Origin: Piezodorus guildinii
Lineage: Eukaryota > Arthropoda > Insecta > Hemiptera > Pentatomidae
Direction of reading: 5' to 3'
Length of the DNA: 64,000 nt
NCBI GenBank assembly: GCA_023052935.1
Contig: CM041298.1
Span: forward strand, 64,939,838-65,003,837
A program made the position numbers and the translations under genes. The notes beneath the pieces are model-generated. The model had not been told where the DNA came from. It worked only from the letters and a program-made list of their open reading frames with translations, and ran no database searches. Of the stretch, positions 54,186-64,000 are shown piece after piece (within the stretch, counting starts at the first letter, position 1; each line of letters starts with the position of its first letter).

Positions 54186-56705
54186 TTAAACTAGAAGGTC
54201 TCGAGGCCATCTTCTTCTCAGACGCCTCGGGGGATTGTCAGGAATGGAAGAGGATGACAGAATAGAAACTAGTGGATTAGAGTGGAAATGGAGTTTTTCA
54301 TGGAATGATTGATACCTGGTTCGTGCTAATTCAGAAACATATGGGACATTAAGGTCTTTATGGATGAGCTTATTCGTGACAAAGTAAGGAGCGTTAAGGA
54401 TTTTACGAAGGATTTTGGATTGTAAGGATTGGATACGAGAAGAATTCGATGGTTTAGTAGAGCCCCATAGCTCTATTCCGTAAGTCCATATCGGTCTTAT
54501 GATGGTCATATAAATAAGTCTTTTGTAATTAAGTGGTAGGTTGGAACGTTTGTCCAGGAAAGTGTTGAAGTAGTCGAAAACGTCAGGCAGTTTCTTGTCG
54601 TTTCAGTCTTGTATGGGGATTCCAAGTTAGACGTTTGTCAAGGTGGAGTCCTAGATATCGAATCTGTTCAACAGGGGCTAGTGGAGTGTCATTAAAGGAT
54701 ACTGTAGGGCAGGAAGTCATGGGTTTACGACGAAGGGTAAATGTTATCTGGTGGGATTTGTTAGAATTAATTTTAATCCTCCAATTCTGGCACCATACTT
54801 CAAGGTCTCGGATGTGGGATTGAAGAGTGTGGGAGGCTGTAACAGGATCATTATCTACTGATAGCACACACGTGTCATCAGCATAGGTAGAAAGGAAAGT
54901 GTTTGGATGGGTTTGGGATATCAGCTGTATAGACTGTATGAAGAACGGGTCTTAGAATGCTGCCTTGCGGAACAACAGCAGATTGAGAAAACAGGGAGGA
55001 ATAGGAATATTGTGATTTATTTTAAAAGATCTATCAGCGAGGTAGGATTGGATAATTAGAAAATAGGTAGGAGGGAGGAATAGATGGAGCTTGTAAAGCA
55101 ATCCCGGGTGCCAGACTCGGTCAAAGGCCTGTTCTACGTCGAGAAAGGCCCCCGTGCAGTACAATCCGCGCTCCAACGCAGAGGAGACAACATCCACCAC
55201 ACGATGGCATTGCTGGATAGTGGAGTGAGATGTACGGAATCCGAATTGGTGATCTGGAATAATATGATGGAATCAAGGATTGGGTATATACGTTTCAGAG
55301 TTTTTCCATAATTTTACCCATAATACATTAAAGGATATGGGACGGTAGGAAGATGGATTTTCAGGTGGCTTTTTGGGTTTAGGAATCTTTTTTACTATGG
55401 ATAATTTCCAGGAGGCAGGAAAATAAGTAGTAAGGAGAACGGCATTATAGATGTAGGTGAGGAATAGGATGGCTTTTTGAGGGAGATATTTTAAGATATG
55501 GGAAGTGATTTGGTCATGGCCAGGAGCTTTTTCGAGCAGGTAATCTATGAATGATATTGGATATTTCTGAAGGATGGAAAGCTTTAGGTGGAAGGGTCAT
55601 TTGGAGGGGAATAGTTAGGTCTTCTTCTATCCTTTTCGAGGTGATTGGGATTAAGGATCTCTGGATGTGGAGTATAAGTATTGTAAAGATGTTGTCCGAA
55701 TAACTGCGCTTTCTCTTTGTCAGTTCTTGTCCAGGTTTGGTTTTCAGTCAGGAGTGGGTGGTTACAGTCTTTGAACTTAAGAATTTTGTTTGTGGTTGTC
55801 CATAATGATTTGTCTGTTGTAGTAAGATTTTCAGTAAAGCTCAGTAAATTTTGAATTTTGTATGTTTTATTTCTGACTTGAGTTTGTTAGTTAGTTTGGT
55901 ATAATAAGTTTTGTCAGCATGGTATCGAGTCTTATCCACTTCGATCTCGCTCTGCGTTTTTCCTTTATTAAGAATCGAATGTGCTGTGGCAAGTCAGTAT
56001 GTTGAGTGTCATTAATGTTGGTGTTCCTTGTGTTGTCAATTATACTGCAAGTTATATAGTCAGTCAGTTTTTTGACAGCTGTATCAATATCATCGTTTGT
56101 CTTGAGAGATTTGACTTGACTTGAGAGATCGTTGAAATTTGAGAGGTGATAAATATATCCAGGATATCAGGTTTCTTTTTTAGGGATGTAGGCCGATACG
56201 TGGGTTCAGGGGTGAGAGGACAGTATAGCTATGGGAAGTCGAGACACTGGAAAGGAGATTACCTCGGGAGTTGGATGTTCGGCAACCCCACCGTTGGTGC
56301 TTAGCATTATTGTCTCCTCCAGCGATAAAGCGCGGTCCAAGGGAACGAAAAAGGGTTTCAAGTTGGTTATAGAGGAGGGAAACACCAGGAGGACAGTATA
56401 CAGCTGAGAGGGTGAGATGGAAAGGACGAGTTGTAATGGTCACTGAGGTTGATTGTATGGCGTCAGTTGGAAGAGAAGGAATAAGGGAATGGGATAAGGA
56501 TTTATGGATAAGGATGCATGACCCGGCATGGGAAGTGTTGTCTGGGTGTTCCGATCTGTATGTGATGTAGTCACGTATGTGAAATCGTGTTCGTTGTGTA
56601 AAGAGAGTTTCAGTCAAGAGTGCTATGTCAATATGGTTGTCATGGAGAAATATGTCCAGTTCGTCCCGGTGGTTGAGTAGGCCGTTAGCGTTCCACAAAA
56701 GGATT
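54186..56705 (-). pseudogene. Jockey ORF2: endonuclease and RT, broken
   Basis: The endonuclease frame (56698-56180) has LWNANGL-like MWNANGLLNHRDELDIFL, IDIALLTETLF, LSAVYCPPG and GGDNNAKHQRWG. The next 1 kb is degraded. RT motif A, FLDVEQAFDRVWHPGLLYKL, is in the frame 55200-54952; WRIKINSNKSHQITFTLRRK and RYLGLHLDKRLTWNPHTRLK in 54867-54583; and IWTYGIELWGSTKPSNSSRI to PPRRLRRRWPRDLLV at the C-terminus (54509-54186). There is no RNase H domain, as expected for Jockey. Several frameshifts. Confidence 0.82.
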
Positions 56706-56982
56706 GCTAGGGCTTAACACTCATCGTGGAAGGATTGAATGGGACTTGGGTAAGGATTCTTGTGAGAAGGGTGATTAGTGGTAGGATAGTTTCTTTAAGA
56801 TCTGAGAGAAAGGATTGGAGTATGGAGCTTATGTTGAAAGGATCTTGGTTGGGAAACTGATGTGGATAAGAGAGTTGTGAAGGATAATTGTTTGTTCGGG
56901 ATTGTTGACTGGGGGCTGAACACGCCGTGGGGTATGATGATGTTTAGTCGCTGAGGTACTTGAGGTGAGGGATTCGGTTGAT

Positions 56983-58312
56983 TTAGCTGAACAGAAGGAG
57001 ATGATATTTGGGAGGATGTTCAGGCAATTTTACTCGTAAGGGTACAGGATGAGGAGGAAGGGATCGATTTGCAGGTTGTGGGTTAGGATGGGAGGCAGGA
57101 GGCTTGGTTTGGGATTTAGGAGGCGCCTGACGTCGTGGTTGTTGATGTTTGTTGGCGATGATCTCAGAGGAATGTGTTTTAGTGTGTGCTGTCGGTTCCC
57201 TGACGGCAGTTGTAGTAGGTGGCAGTTGAACGATGATACCTGTATGTTTCTGAATTTCCGGGAAGTTAGTCAAATCTAAAACAGGTGCCTGCGGGCGAAT
57301 CTGCTGTTCCACTCGTGGTTCCGCTAGGTACTGCGTCCTCTGCCGAAGAAGGGTTTCATATACGACACAGCCCCTATAGCTAGCCGGATGGCCTTCACCA
57401 CAAAGTGCACAATTTGCAGGCTCATTAGGGGGTTTAAGGCATGTTTCAGAGGTGTGTGGCCCGGCACACTTGACACACCTAGCAGGGTGATGGCAGTAGG
57501 ACTTTTTGTGCCCTAAAGTTTGACATCTGGTGCACTGGACGATTATTGTTCTCTGTCTTGGCACTTCAAACTATTCCTGGCTGGCTCCAAATCCACGAAA
57601 AACAGGGACAACGCATATTTTTCTTTAGGGTGTGTTACAGAGGATATGTTCCTAACGTTATGGCCAATTTCTTCAAGGCCGCTTTTGATGGTTTCAGTAG
57701 GGGTGGATGAGTGGAGTCCTCTCAAAACTACCCTGTATGATTTATCTTCTTTTAGTTGATAGCAGTGAAAATTATAATTGTTCGTACTCAAATTAACTGA
57801 TTAGTTTCTTATAGCTCTCCTTATTGGTGGTATTAATTTGTATGTCGTTTATTCGTGCAAAACATTGGAAGTTTGGCTGGCCTATTAGATCAGCGATTTC
57901 TTTACCAAATGACAGGAAATTATTAATATTTGATACATATATTGGAGGTGGTTCGGGGTCAGAAAATCCTTTTGGTTCCGGAGCTGGTTTTTAGTGTTGG
58001 CGTTAGCTGAAGTGCCAAAGGTAGAAGAAGAAGCGGTAGATTTTGAAGTAGATGGCGCCGTTAACTCATTTATGTTGGCTGCAGTGGTACTGCGAGTTTT
58101 AGGTGGTGATGGCATTGCTTTTGGCTCCTGTTTGGCCTTAACCGATTTTTTTATTTTTTTTTATTTGGCGAGTTACCAGCGGAACCAGTGTTCTTTCTCT
58201 GGCGTTTCTGTAGTGATCGTGGTTTCAAATACTGTGAGTCTGACTTGCTTATTTCAGAAAAGGGAGTCTCCTCTTCCGAGTCGTCACAAGATTGGGTCTT
58301 ATCTAGATCCAT
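56983..58312 (-). pseudogene. Jockey ORF1 with three zinc knuckles, frameshifted
   Basis: It begins at an ATG at 58312 (MDLDKTQSCDDSEEETPF). Frame changes follow in the Ser/Thr/Lys-rich N-terminal region. The frame at 57791-57543 has YRVVLRGLHSSTPTETIK and SLFFVDLEP. The frame at 57564-56983 has three Cys-His knuckles: CTRCQTLGHKKSYC, CVKCAGPHTSETC and CALCGEGHPASYRGC, then a Pro/Gln-rich tail. The protein would bind element RNA as in other Jockey elements; at least three frame breaks make it dead. Confidence 0.82.
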
Positions 58313-59393
58313 GACTTAATTTAATAAGAAAGAAAAAAAAATTAAAAATAACATATATATGAACCTAAATAAATTAGAAGGACCTATAAAAAATTAAAGA
58401 GAGAATAGATATTTATATAATTATTATAAAAGAAAAATATACTTAAACAAATTACCAATTAAAAGAAAATTAACCTTAAAAATCTTAAAACTAAACTATT
58501 TACAATTATATACATATACAATAAAAAAACAAAGCAAACATTTCTAAGTTAATGAAAAAAAAAATAAATAAATGTCTTAGAGAACAAAATTAAAAAACTC
58601 ATGGACGAAGAAAACTAATGTTTATAAATATTGTTTGGTTACGTCTTAGAACAACAAACCTGGCCGAGACCTTGTCAACACTAGGGAAGGATTAGCCGGC
58701 ACAGCTGACCCTTATCTTCAGCACATGCGGTCACTAGTCTGTAATTGTCTTTAGAACAAAACACCACTCACCTCTCTTTTGTGTTCGGTAAAATATTCAA
58801 CAGTGCAATATCTCACGATTCACAAAGTTTGAAGGATATTCATGCGGTAATACAGTGATGAGAAGGTAAGAAACATAGAGCTATACGTATAGTGAACTGT
58901 ACTCGCAGCCATGACACTTGAAACTCCGATATTTTGTAATGTGTTTCTTTCCAAGTTATAGATTTGAATTTTTGATGCTACACTGGACCAGCCTTTTCTG
59001 GCTATTAAATTAATAATAATAAATAGAAAGGTGGTTTTTGGATTAATATTCTCAGTAATTAACTTTTTTTATTATGTTATAACTCCTAGAATGCTCGATT
59101 TTTTAAATCTTGATCTTAACAGAGGAGACTACGAGTAGTTTCTCTATAAGTATTATTTATGTCAATTAGCATATTTATTAATCGTATTATGTCATACAGT
59201 TATAAATTTTAAAAAATAATGAAAAAATATAAATGTATTTTCATTTAGAATATGGAAAATAAACAGAATTATGACGTGATATGAAGTTGTAATGATTATC
59301 CTAATATATATATATATATATAGATATATAGATATTAGATATTCAATTATATCTAATTATAAAAATAAATAAATAAATATATAATTGTTTCAG

Positions 59394-59462
59394 GTGAAGA
59401 AATACGGCCCAGTACAAGGATCGATTAATAGCGTTCTCCACCAATCTGGAAAACCTCTCTAA
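59394..59462 (+). CDS. Host gene, terminal coding exon
   Basis: TTGTTTCAG (AG at 59392-59393) is followed by a frame that reads VKKYGPVQGSINSVLHQS, GKPL and TAA at 59460-59462. It starts in phase 0 and so joins in frame to the exon ending at 38185, giving GHSK-VKKYGP across the junction. A polyadenylation signal lies about 115 bp downstream. The composition stands out from the AT-rich flanks. Assignment to one gene with 37836-38185 is an inference from phase, order and strand. Confidence 0.6.
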   Translation: MKKYGPVQGSINSVLHQSGKPL

Positions 59463-59575
59463 TGCATTTCACACTACATGGATCTCTTTTTATTCAGAAA
59501 ATGAATATCCCAATCATATCTATTTATTAATAATTGTATTACTTTTTATTTTTTAAGAAAAGGTTATTTATAATC

Positions 59576-59581
59576 AATAAA
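59576..59581 (+). promoter_or_regulatory. Polyadenylation signal AATAAA
   Basis: AATAAA in 'taatcaataaagtatag', 114 bp after the stop of the terminal exon, followed by a T-rich stretch near 59656. AATAAA is frequent in AT-rich DNA, so its position matters more than its presence. Confidence 0.45.
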
Positions 59582-59954
59582 GTATAGGTCTATTTACTAC
59601 AAGTTGAAGTTACCGTCTAACAAAACAAATTTGTATGTTATTTAAAATATATTGTATTTTTTTTTTCAATTAAAAATTCCTGTTTTCTTTTTTCACATCC
59701 TTTTAAGAGAATGGGATAGCAGAAGTAAAAAAAAATACATCTGTACAAATATAAATCAAAACTTACCGTTCGTTCATCATTCCAAAATTACTTTAATTAT
59801 ACCGATTTTCTGCGGATAAATATTTCTGAAAATATGCAGGATAAGTAAATTTTTTTAAATTTTTATATTAATTATATGGTTCATTAAAGATCTATCAACC
59901 ACCATGAAGAACGTTATTTCATATATGATTATAATATTATACTTCATTTATAAA

Positions 59955-60178
59955 TTTATTTATTAATTCCTACCTGTCAGTAGTATTGTGACAACCAGCC
60001 AATGTGATAAAAAAAAATTAACAAAATAATAAAATGACAGGCACGAGGAATGACAGTACCCAGCAGCACATCTTCTCGTCAGGTTTCTTTATGTATGTTG
60101 TCCATATTATGTTGGTTCATGAGCCAATGGTTATTTGATTAAGGGCAATTTGGAGGGTTCGCAGCTTTAGTTAGCTTA
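59955..60178 (-). mobile_element. ORF1-only Jockey derivative, second copy (fragment)
   Basis: The minus strand reads 'aagctgcgaaccctccaaat', 'ggacaacatacataaag', 'acctgacgagaagatgtgct', 'gctgggtactgtcattcctc' and ends 'tactgacaggtaggaatt'. This is the same ORF1-end, spacer, 3'UTR order as 50605-50860, again without ORF2. It is truncated just upstream of the ORF1 end. Confidence 0.75.
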
Positions 60179-60643
60179 AAAATATATAATTTATTATAAA
60201 TTAAAACAGTTCATTAGTAATAACTTCAATCCCACCACTCTGTTCAGTAAAGCTGTATAATATCTACACTAATTAGAGTTAATTCGGGGTATTATGTGAA
60301 ATAACACATACACTTCAGAAATACACTACATTTATAATATACTTCACTATAATTAATTTCATCCAGAACGAAATATTTATCATTTATTAAGCTCTGCATT
60401 AAAATATATCTGTTTTGAGTGTCTCTCCTGGATTTCAGCTTTTCTGCCTTCATTTATATACATGCAGACCCGCAACGCTGATAAACAGGAAAGTATAATA
60501 TCAAGTGTGTTGAAGGGGCTAATTAAGTCAAGTGTTATCCTGGGAAATTTCATCATGAATCAGAATGAAACCTCCATTTTATTAAAGTCCATTTTTTTTT
60601 CAAAAGAATTAATATCATAAGAGCATTAATAAAATATTATCAA

Positions 60644-60717
<74 letters not shown>

Positions 60718-60784
60718 ATATTTTCATATTTTTAGTCAGAGGTATAAAAAACTTATTATATTATTATACATAACTTATAGAGGT
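60179..60784. other. No gene seen; (TA)n at 60646-60715
   Basis: AT-rich sequence with a compound TA tract. No element recognised. Confidence 0.5.
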
Positions 60785-61357
60785 TTTAATTTAGCAAAGT
60801 AAGTCTCTCGTCCAGCTTCTTTTCAACCTTCTTTAAACAGGAATTTCAGCTATTTACATGTTGTTTATAGGTCTATTATCGTGTCCGTTCTGTTTGCCGT
60901 GGAAACGCAAATAGATAGTTCGTATGTGTTCAACTGTGGGTTGTTGTGAGCCCTTATATAGAGTTTGTTATTTACATAACAAGCAGCTGTCGTTATGAGT
61001 CTTCAAATTTTTTATTGAAAGGATTGCAGTTTTTGTATATGTGAGTCTTTTTTGCTGAACCATAAATCTGTGAGGCGTAAGTCCATATGGGCTTAATTTC
61101 GAAGCTTTGGATAAAAGAGAGTACTTTCAGTCGCTGGTAGGGAATGTCGCCGATTAAAATTGGTAAACGTGATATGCTTTGACTTTTCAGAATTTGATCG
61201 GATTTTCCAAAGTTTTGAGAGTAGCAATTTTGTTGGAGCAATAAATGATTTTGTACGGTCAGGGATGCCAGTAAAGGATCGTCATGTGATGTTACAATTG
61301 CAGATTCGTCCGCGTAGTCAGTTTGTCGGAGTTGGTTAGTATCTCATTTTTATATAC
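60785..61357 (-). pseudogene. Jockey-clade RT fragment and 3'UTR
   Basis: The minus strand reads LTDYADESAIVTSHDDPLLA, where YADE replaces the catalytic YADD, then frame changes, and IKPIWTYASQIYGSAKKTHI in 61241-60993. The 3'UTR matches 48020-48150 ('attatcgtgtccgttctgt' as seen on plus). It ends at the point where the plus-strand element begins. Confidence 0.75.
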
Positions 61358-61551
61358 GGTAGGTCGCCATTTTGGACGCGGAAGGTTATAACTGTGATAA
61401 GTTTGCTCTCTATTTTTTTCCAATTTTTGTTATGTTTTAAGTGAAAAACTTTAGTGTTAACAAACAAACTTGCTTCCAAACTGTGTGCTGAACAAGCAAA
61501 CAAGAAGAGAAGTAAAATTTATTTAGTGAAGTGGGTTCTCCCACTGGAAAA

Positions 61552-62896
61552 ATGACGGAAGCCTCAACTTCAAGTGCTCCAACCAGTGGCTTAGACATTT
61601 CCAATAATGCTATCGAGCACGAAAATATCTCCTGGGAGCTTGTGTCAGGAAGAAAAAGACATTTAACTGCAGAAAGAGATCCCAGGAAAATTATGAAGGT
61701 TAGTCCACCTACAAATACTCAAAACAGGTTAGAACCGTTATCACCCTCAATAGATGAACCAGAGCCATCAACTAATCAACCTACCAACAACAAACCGCCA
61801 CCCATACATTTACCTGACGTTAAAGATTACCCTGCAATCGTAACATTCCTTCATAATGAGGGAGGGTCAAACAGTTTCAGGCTCAAGACATCTGTCAGGG
61901 GAGTAACAGTATACCCTGAAAACTCAGATGTTTACCGAAAGTTAGTGACTAGTTTAAAAAAGGGAGGTGCGTACTTCCACACATATCAACTACCAGAGGA
62001 AAAAAGTCCACGAGTTGTTATAAAAAACTTACACTACGGCACACCACTAACCACCATAAAAGAAGAACTGGCCAAATATGGATATGAGGCAACAAGTATA
62101 GTCAACGTCATTTCACGATTTAAAACACCCCTTCCCATGTTTTTCGTGGACGTGTCAAAAGTAACATTCAAAGACAAAATCTTTGACATTGAATTTTTGT
62201 ACTAAACCCGTATAAAAATAGAGGAACCGCGCAAAAGAAAAATGATTCCTCAATGTATTCGATGCCAGCAGTACGGACACACAAAAACGTACTGCAACTA
62301 CCCACCAAAATGTGTAAGATGTGGACTGGGCCACGAAAACAGTGCTTGCACAAAACCAAGAGAAACAGCAGCAACCTGCGCCAACTGTAATGGCGCTCAT
62401 CCCGCCAAACTTTGAAAGAGCTCCGAAAACATCGCTCGAAGCAGTACGCTCCTCAGCGACCTCCAACAGTAAGACATGCACCGCCTGCCCTCAATGAGTT
62501 TCCACCTCTTCCACAACTAAATCAACCTCAGCCACCTCATCCAAGAACTGACCGGCAGCATCAGAGGCAATGGCATCAACTAGCTCTAGCACCAGACCAT
62601 CAAGATCAGAGACAGCCACAACAACCAGCTCAAGCCCAGTACCAACAGCACCCGAGACAGCCGCAAAACCATCTCAAGCCCCACACCAACAGCTACCAGC
62701 TCAAGCGCCACACCAACGACACAGATATACAGGTATGAGTGGAGGCACTACCCTACCGGTCCCGCCGGTAGATAACTCCTCTGGCCAGTTATACAATGTT
62801 ATTAATAATTTAAACAATCTCATTCAGCCCCTCTTCGGTCTTCTTCAACAACTCTCTCAAACTACCCTTGCCCTTAGACAAATATATGCCCATTAA
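61552..62896 (+). pseudogene. Jockey ORF1 (zinc-knuckle protein), two breaks
   Basis: The start is the ATG at 61552 (MTEASTSSAPTSG). The N-terminus is Ser/Pro-rich. VKDYPAIVTFLHNEG, RVVIKNLHYGTPLTTIKEEL and RFKTPLPMFFVDVSK form the conserved pre-knuckle domain. A TAA at 62203 interrupts the frame; beyond it RKMIPQCIRCQQYGHTKTYC, CVRCGLGHENSAC and CANCNGAHP are three intact knuckles. A frameshift near 62405 follows, then a Gln/Pro-rich linker with a further shift, and the C-terminus NNLNNLIQPLFGLLQQLSQT ending at 62896. The coding sequence is close to intact. Confidence 0.82.
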
Positions 62897-64000
62897 TCAG
62901 ATGACTGTAGGCTCCATATCTATCATACTATGGAACGCAAACGGACTTAATCAACATAGGACAGAACTAGACATATATTTACACGAGAAACGAATTGACA
63001 TAGCACTAATCACTGAAACACATTTTACACCAAAATCCAAATTTTACATTCATCATTACAAAATCTATAGAACTGACCATCCAAACAATACTTCACACGG
63101 AGGCACGGCTATTCTCATCAGATCAACACTAAAACACCATCCTTTGCAATTACCCATATCACCTGACATACAAGCTACAGCCATTTCACTATTCTCTGAA
63201 CATCACAACATTACTCTTGCTGCTGTTTATTGCCCTCCGAGATATGTCCTGACTTCCACGATGTTTAGTAACTTCTTCAAACGTCTCGGCAGATGCTTTG
63301 TCGCAGGTAGCGATTATAATGCTAAAGACCCGTCTTGGGGATCTAGATTATCAACCCCAAGAGGTAGAAATCTCGGGTATGTCCTTCACGAACTTTCATT
63401 AGACAGGATATCACCACACTCACCGACTTACTGGCCAACATCTAGAAGTAAGACACTAGATTTACTTGATTTTTTCATAACTAAAGGACTCCGCACTACA
63501 CCTCACACAATAAGTACGAGCGCAGATCTTTGCTTTGATCATTCTCTTTTACATTTAGAACTATTTGAAGAACCACTTGTAGCCAAGAAACACATATCTC
63601 TCACAAATAGCATAATGGATTGGGATGCGTTCAGGAACTGTCTAAATACTGCTCTCTCTATTCCTTTGGCTATTAAAAATGAAGAAGAGCTTGAGGATAC
63701 TGTAGAATGCTTCACACAGAAGCTAAAAGACGCTGCATAGTCCTCATCAATTCCCAGACCAAGGAAACATGAAAAGCTACCAATTTATCCACAGTACGTA
63801 AGGGATTTGGTCAGAGCAAAAAGAAGAGCCCGGAAAATATGGCAGACAGACCGACTTCCATCAGACAAACAAATTTACAAACGACTCAACAACGAACTCA
63901 AACGACAAATTGCAAAATTTAAAAGAACAACTTATGATAACTACATTAGTAACCTTTCGACTGACGATGGCAGCTTGTGGAGGCATACTAAAAACCTTAC
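62887..64000 (+). pseudogene. Jockey ORF2, endonuclease part, with one stop
   Basis: The ATG at 62887 overlaps the ORF1 stop by 10 bases. The endonuclease reads ISIILWNANGLNQHRTELDI, IDIALITETHFTPKSK, ITLAAVYCPPR, FVAGSDYNAKDPSWGSR and FDHSLLHLEL. A TAG at 63738 interrupts it; in the same frame it continues YPQYVRDLVRAKRRARKIWQ to the end of the window. RT is beyond the edge. Two usual residues are changed: GGD to GSD before YNAKDPSWG, and the catalytic SDH is read here as FDH. Confidence 0.82.

Larger units (their letters stand above)
54051..58925 (-). mobile_element. Nearly complete Jockey-clade element (4.9 kb), antisense to host gene
   Basis: The polyA tail lies at 54051-54063 (as T on plus) and the 5' end at about 58925, both flanked by ccgatat (54044-54050 and 58926-58932), a likely 7-bp TSD. 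Near the 5' end GAGTACAG aligns with GAGTATAG at a similar distance from the 5' end of the copy at 34730, supporting this boundary. 5'UTR, ORF1, ORF2 and 3'UTR are all present, so this is a full-length insertion that has since decayed. Confidence 0.82.
61356..64000 (+). mobile_element. Jockey-clade element, 5' part, runs off the window
   Basis: 5'UTR (about 61356-61551; 'aggtcgccattttggacgcg'), ORF1 (61552-62896) and the first part of ORF2 (62887-). It is the autonomous-type relative of the ORF1-only copy at 49436, as shown by shared ORF1 segments (TYQLPEEK/TYQLPEDK and PLPMFFVD/PLPMFFAD). It directly abuts the minus-strand RT fragment, head to motif C. Confidence 0.8.

Noticed and set aside
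57049..57279. Plus-strand frames over the Jockey ORF1 (57049-57279, 57520-57759, 57994-58314)
   Set aside because: Complement shadows of the minus-strand zinc-knuckle ORF1.

Overview
This window is nuclear DNA from an animal, almost certainly an arthropod and most likely an insect. It is AT-rich and full of long (TA)n tracts and homopolymers. Nearly every coding-like stretch is a transposable-element relic rather than a host gene. The element mixture (Jockey-clade and I-clade LINEs, RTE, mariner DD34D, a Tc1-like end, a Helitron, Penelope GIY-YIG pieces, a Transib-like transposase and tRNA-derived SINEs) is typical of a repeat-rich insect genome. I cannot name the species. There is no bacterial gene organisation, rRNA gene or CRISPR array.

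Layout: 1-6782 holds a Jockey-clade fragment split by an internally deleted mariner, followed by a long decayed I-clade LINE (ORF1, endonuclease, RT, RNase H, terminal CCHC). 7.6-15.7 kb holds SINEs of two families, a Penelope endonuclease relic with its terminal stem-loop, LINE 3' ends, an RTE 3' half and a Tc1-like terminus. 16.6-31.4 kb holds a Transib-like relic, a GC-richer repeat family (Z, possibly a solo LTR) in two copies, a tandem array of about 340-345 bp units broken by a second mariner, a minus-strand LINE end, a short Helitron and a second Penelope copy. 32.2-37.5 kb holds a third mariner of a different subfamily, a deleted Jockey with target-site duplications (TSDs) and a further Jockey 3' end.

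The one well-supported host gene lies on the plus strand. A GC-rich exon (37836-38185) ends at a GTACGT donor in phase 0. A terminal exon (59394-59462) follows a TTTCAG acceptor, runs to a TAA stop and is followed by AATAAA at 59576. Joined in phase they give a Pro/Thr-rich segment and a short C-terminal tail. The roughly 21 kb between them would be one intron filled with elements, including a nearly complete 4.9 kb Jockey element inserted antisense (54051-58925), an ORF1-only Jockey derivative (49436-50867), a young 5'-truncated Jockey copy (52752-53980) and an I-clade 3' fragment (44346-45045). The window ends inside another Jockey-clade element on the plus strand (about 61356-64000).

The most interesting signals are non-autonomous derivatives that multiplied after losing catalytic sequence. 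Two mariner copies share one internal deletion, and two ORF1-only Jockey copies share one ORF1/3'UTR junction. Others are a Penelope-type stem-loop motif at four places, a SINE whose tail resembles a LINE 3' end, and repeat copies ending in a TACTTTC/GAAAGTA hairpin. All family names come from reading motifs by eye; no database search was run.
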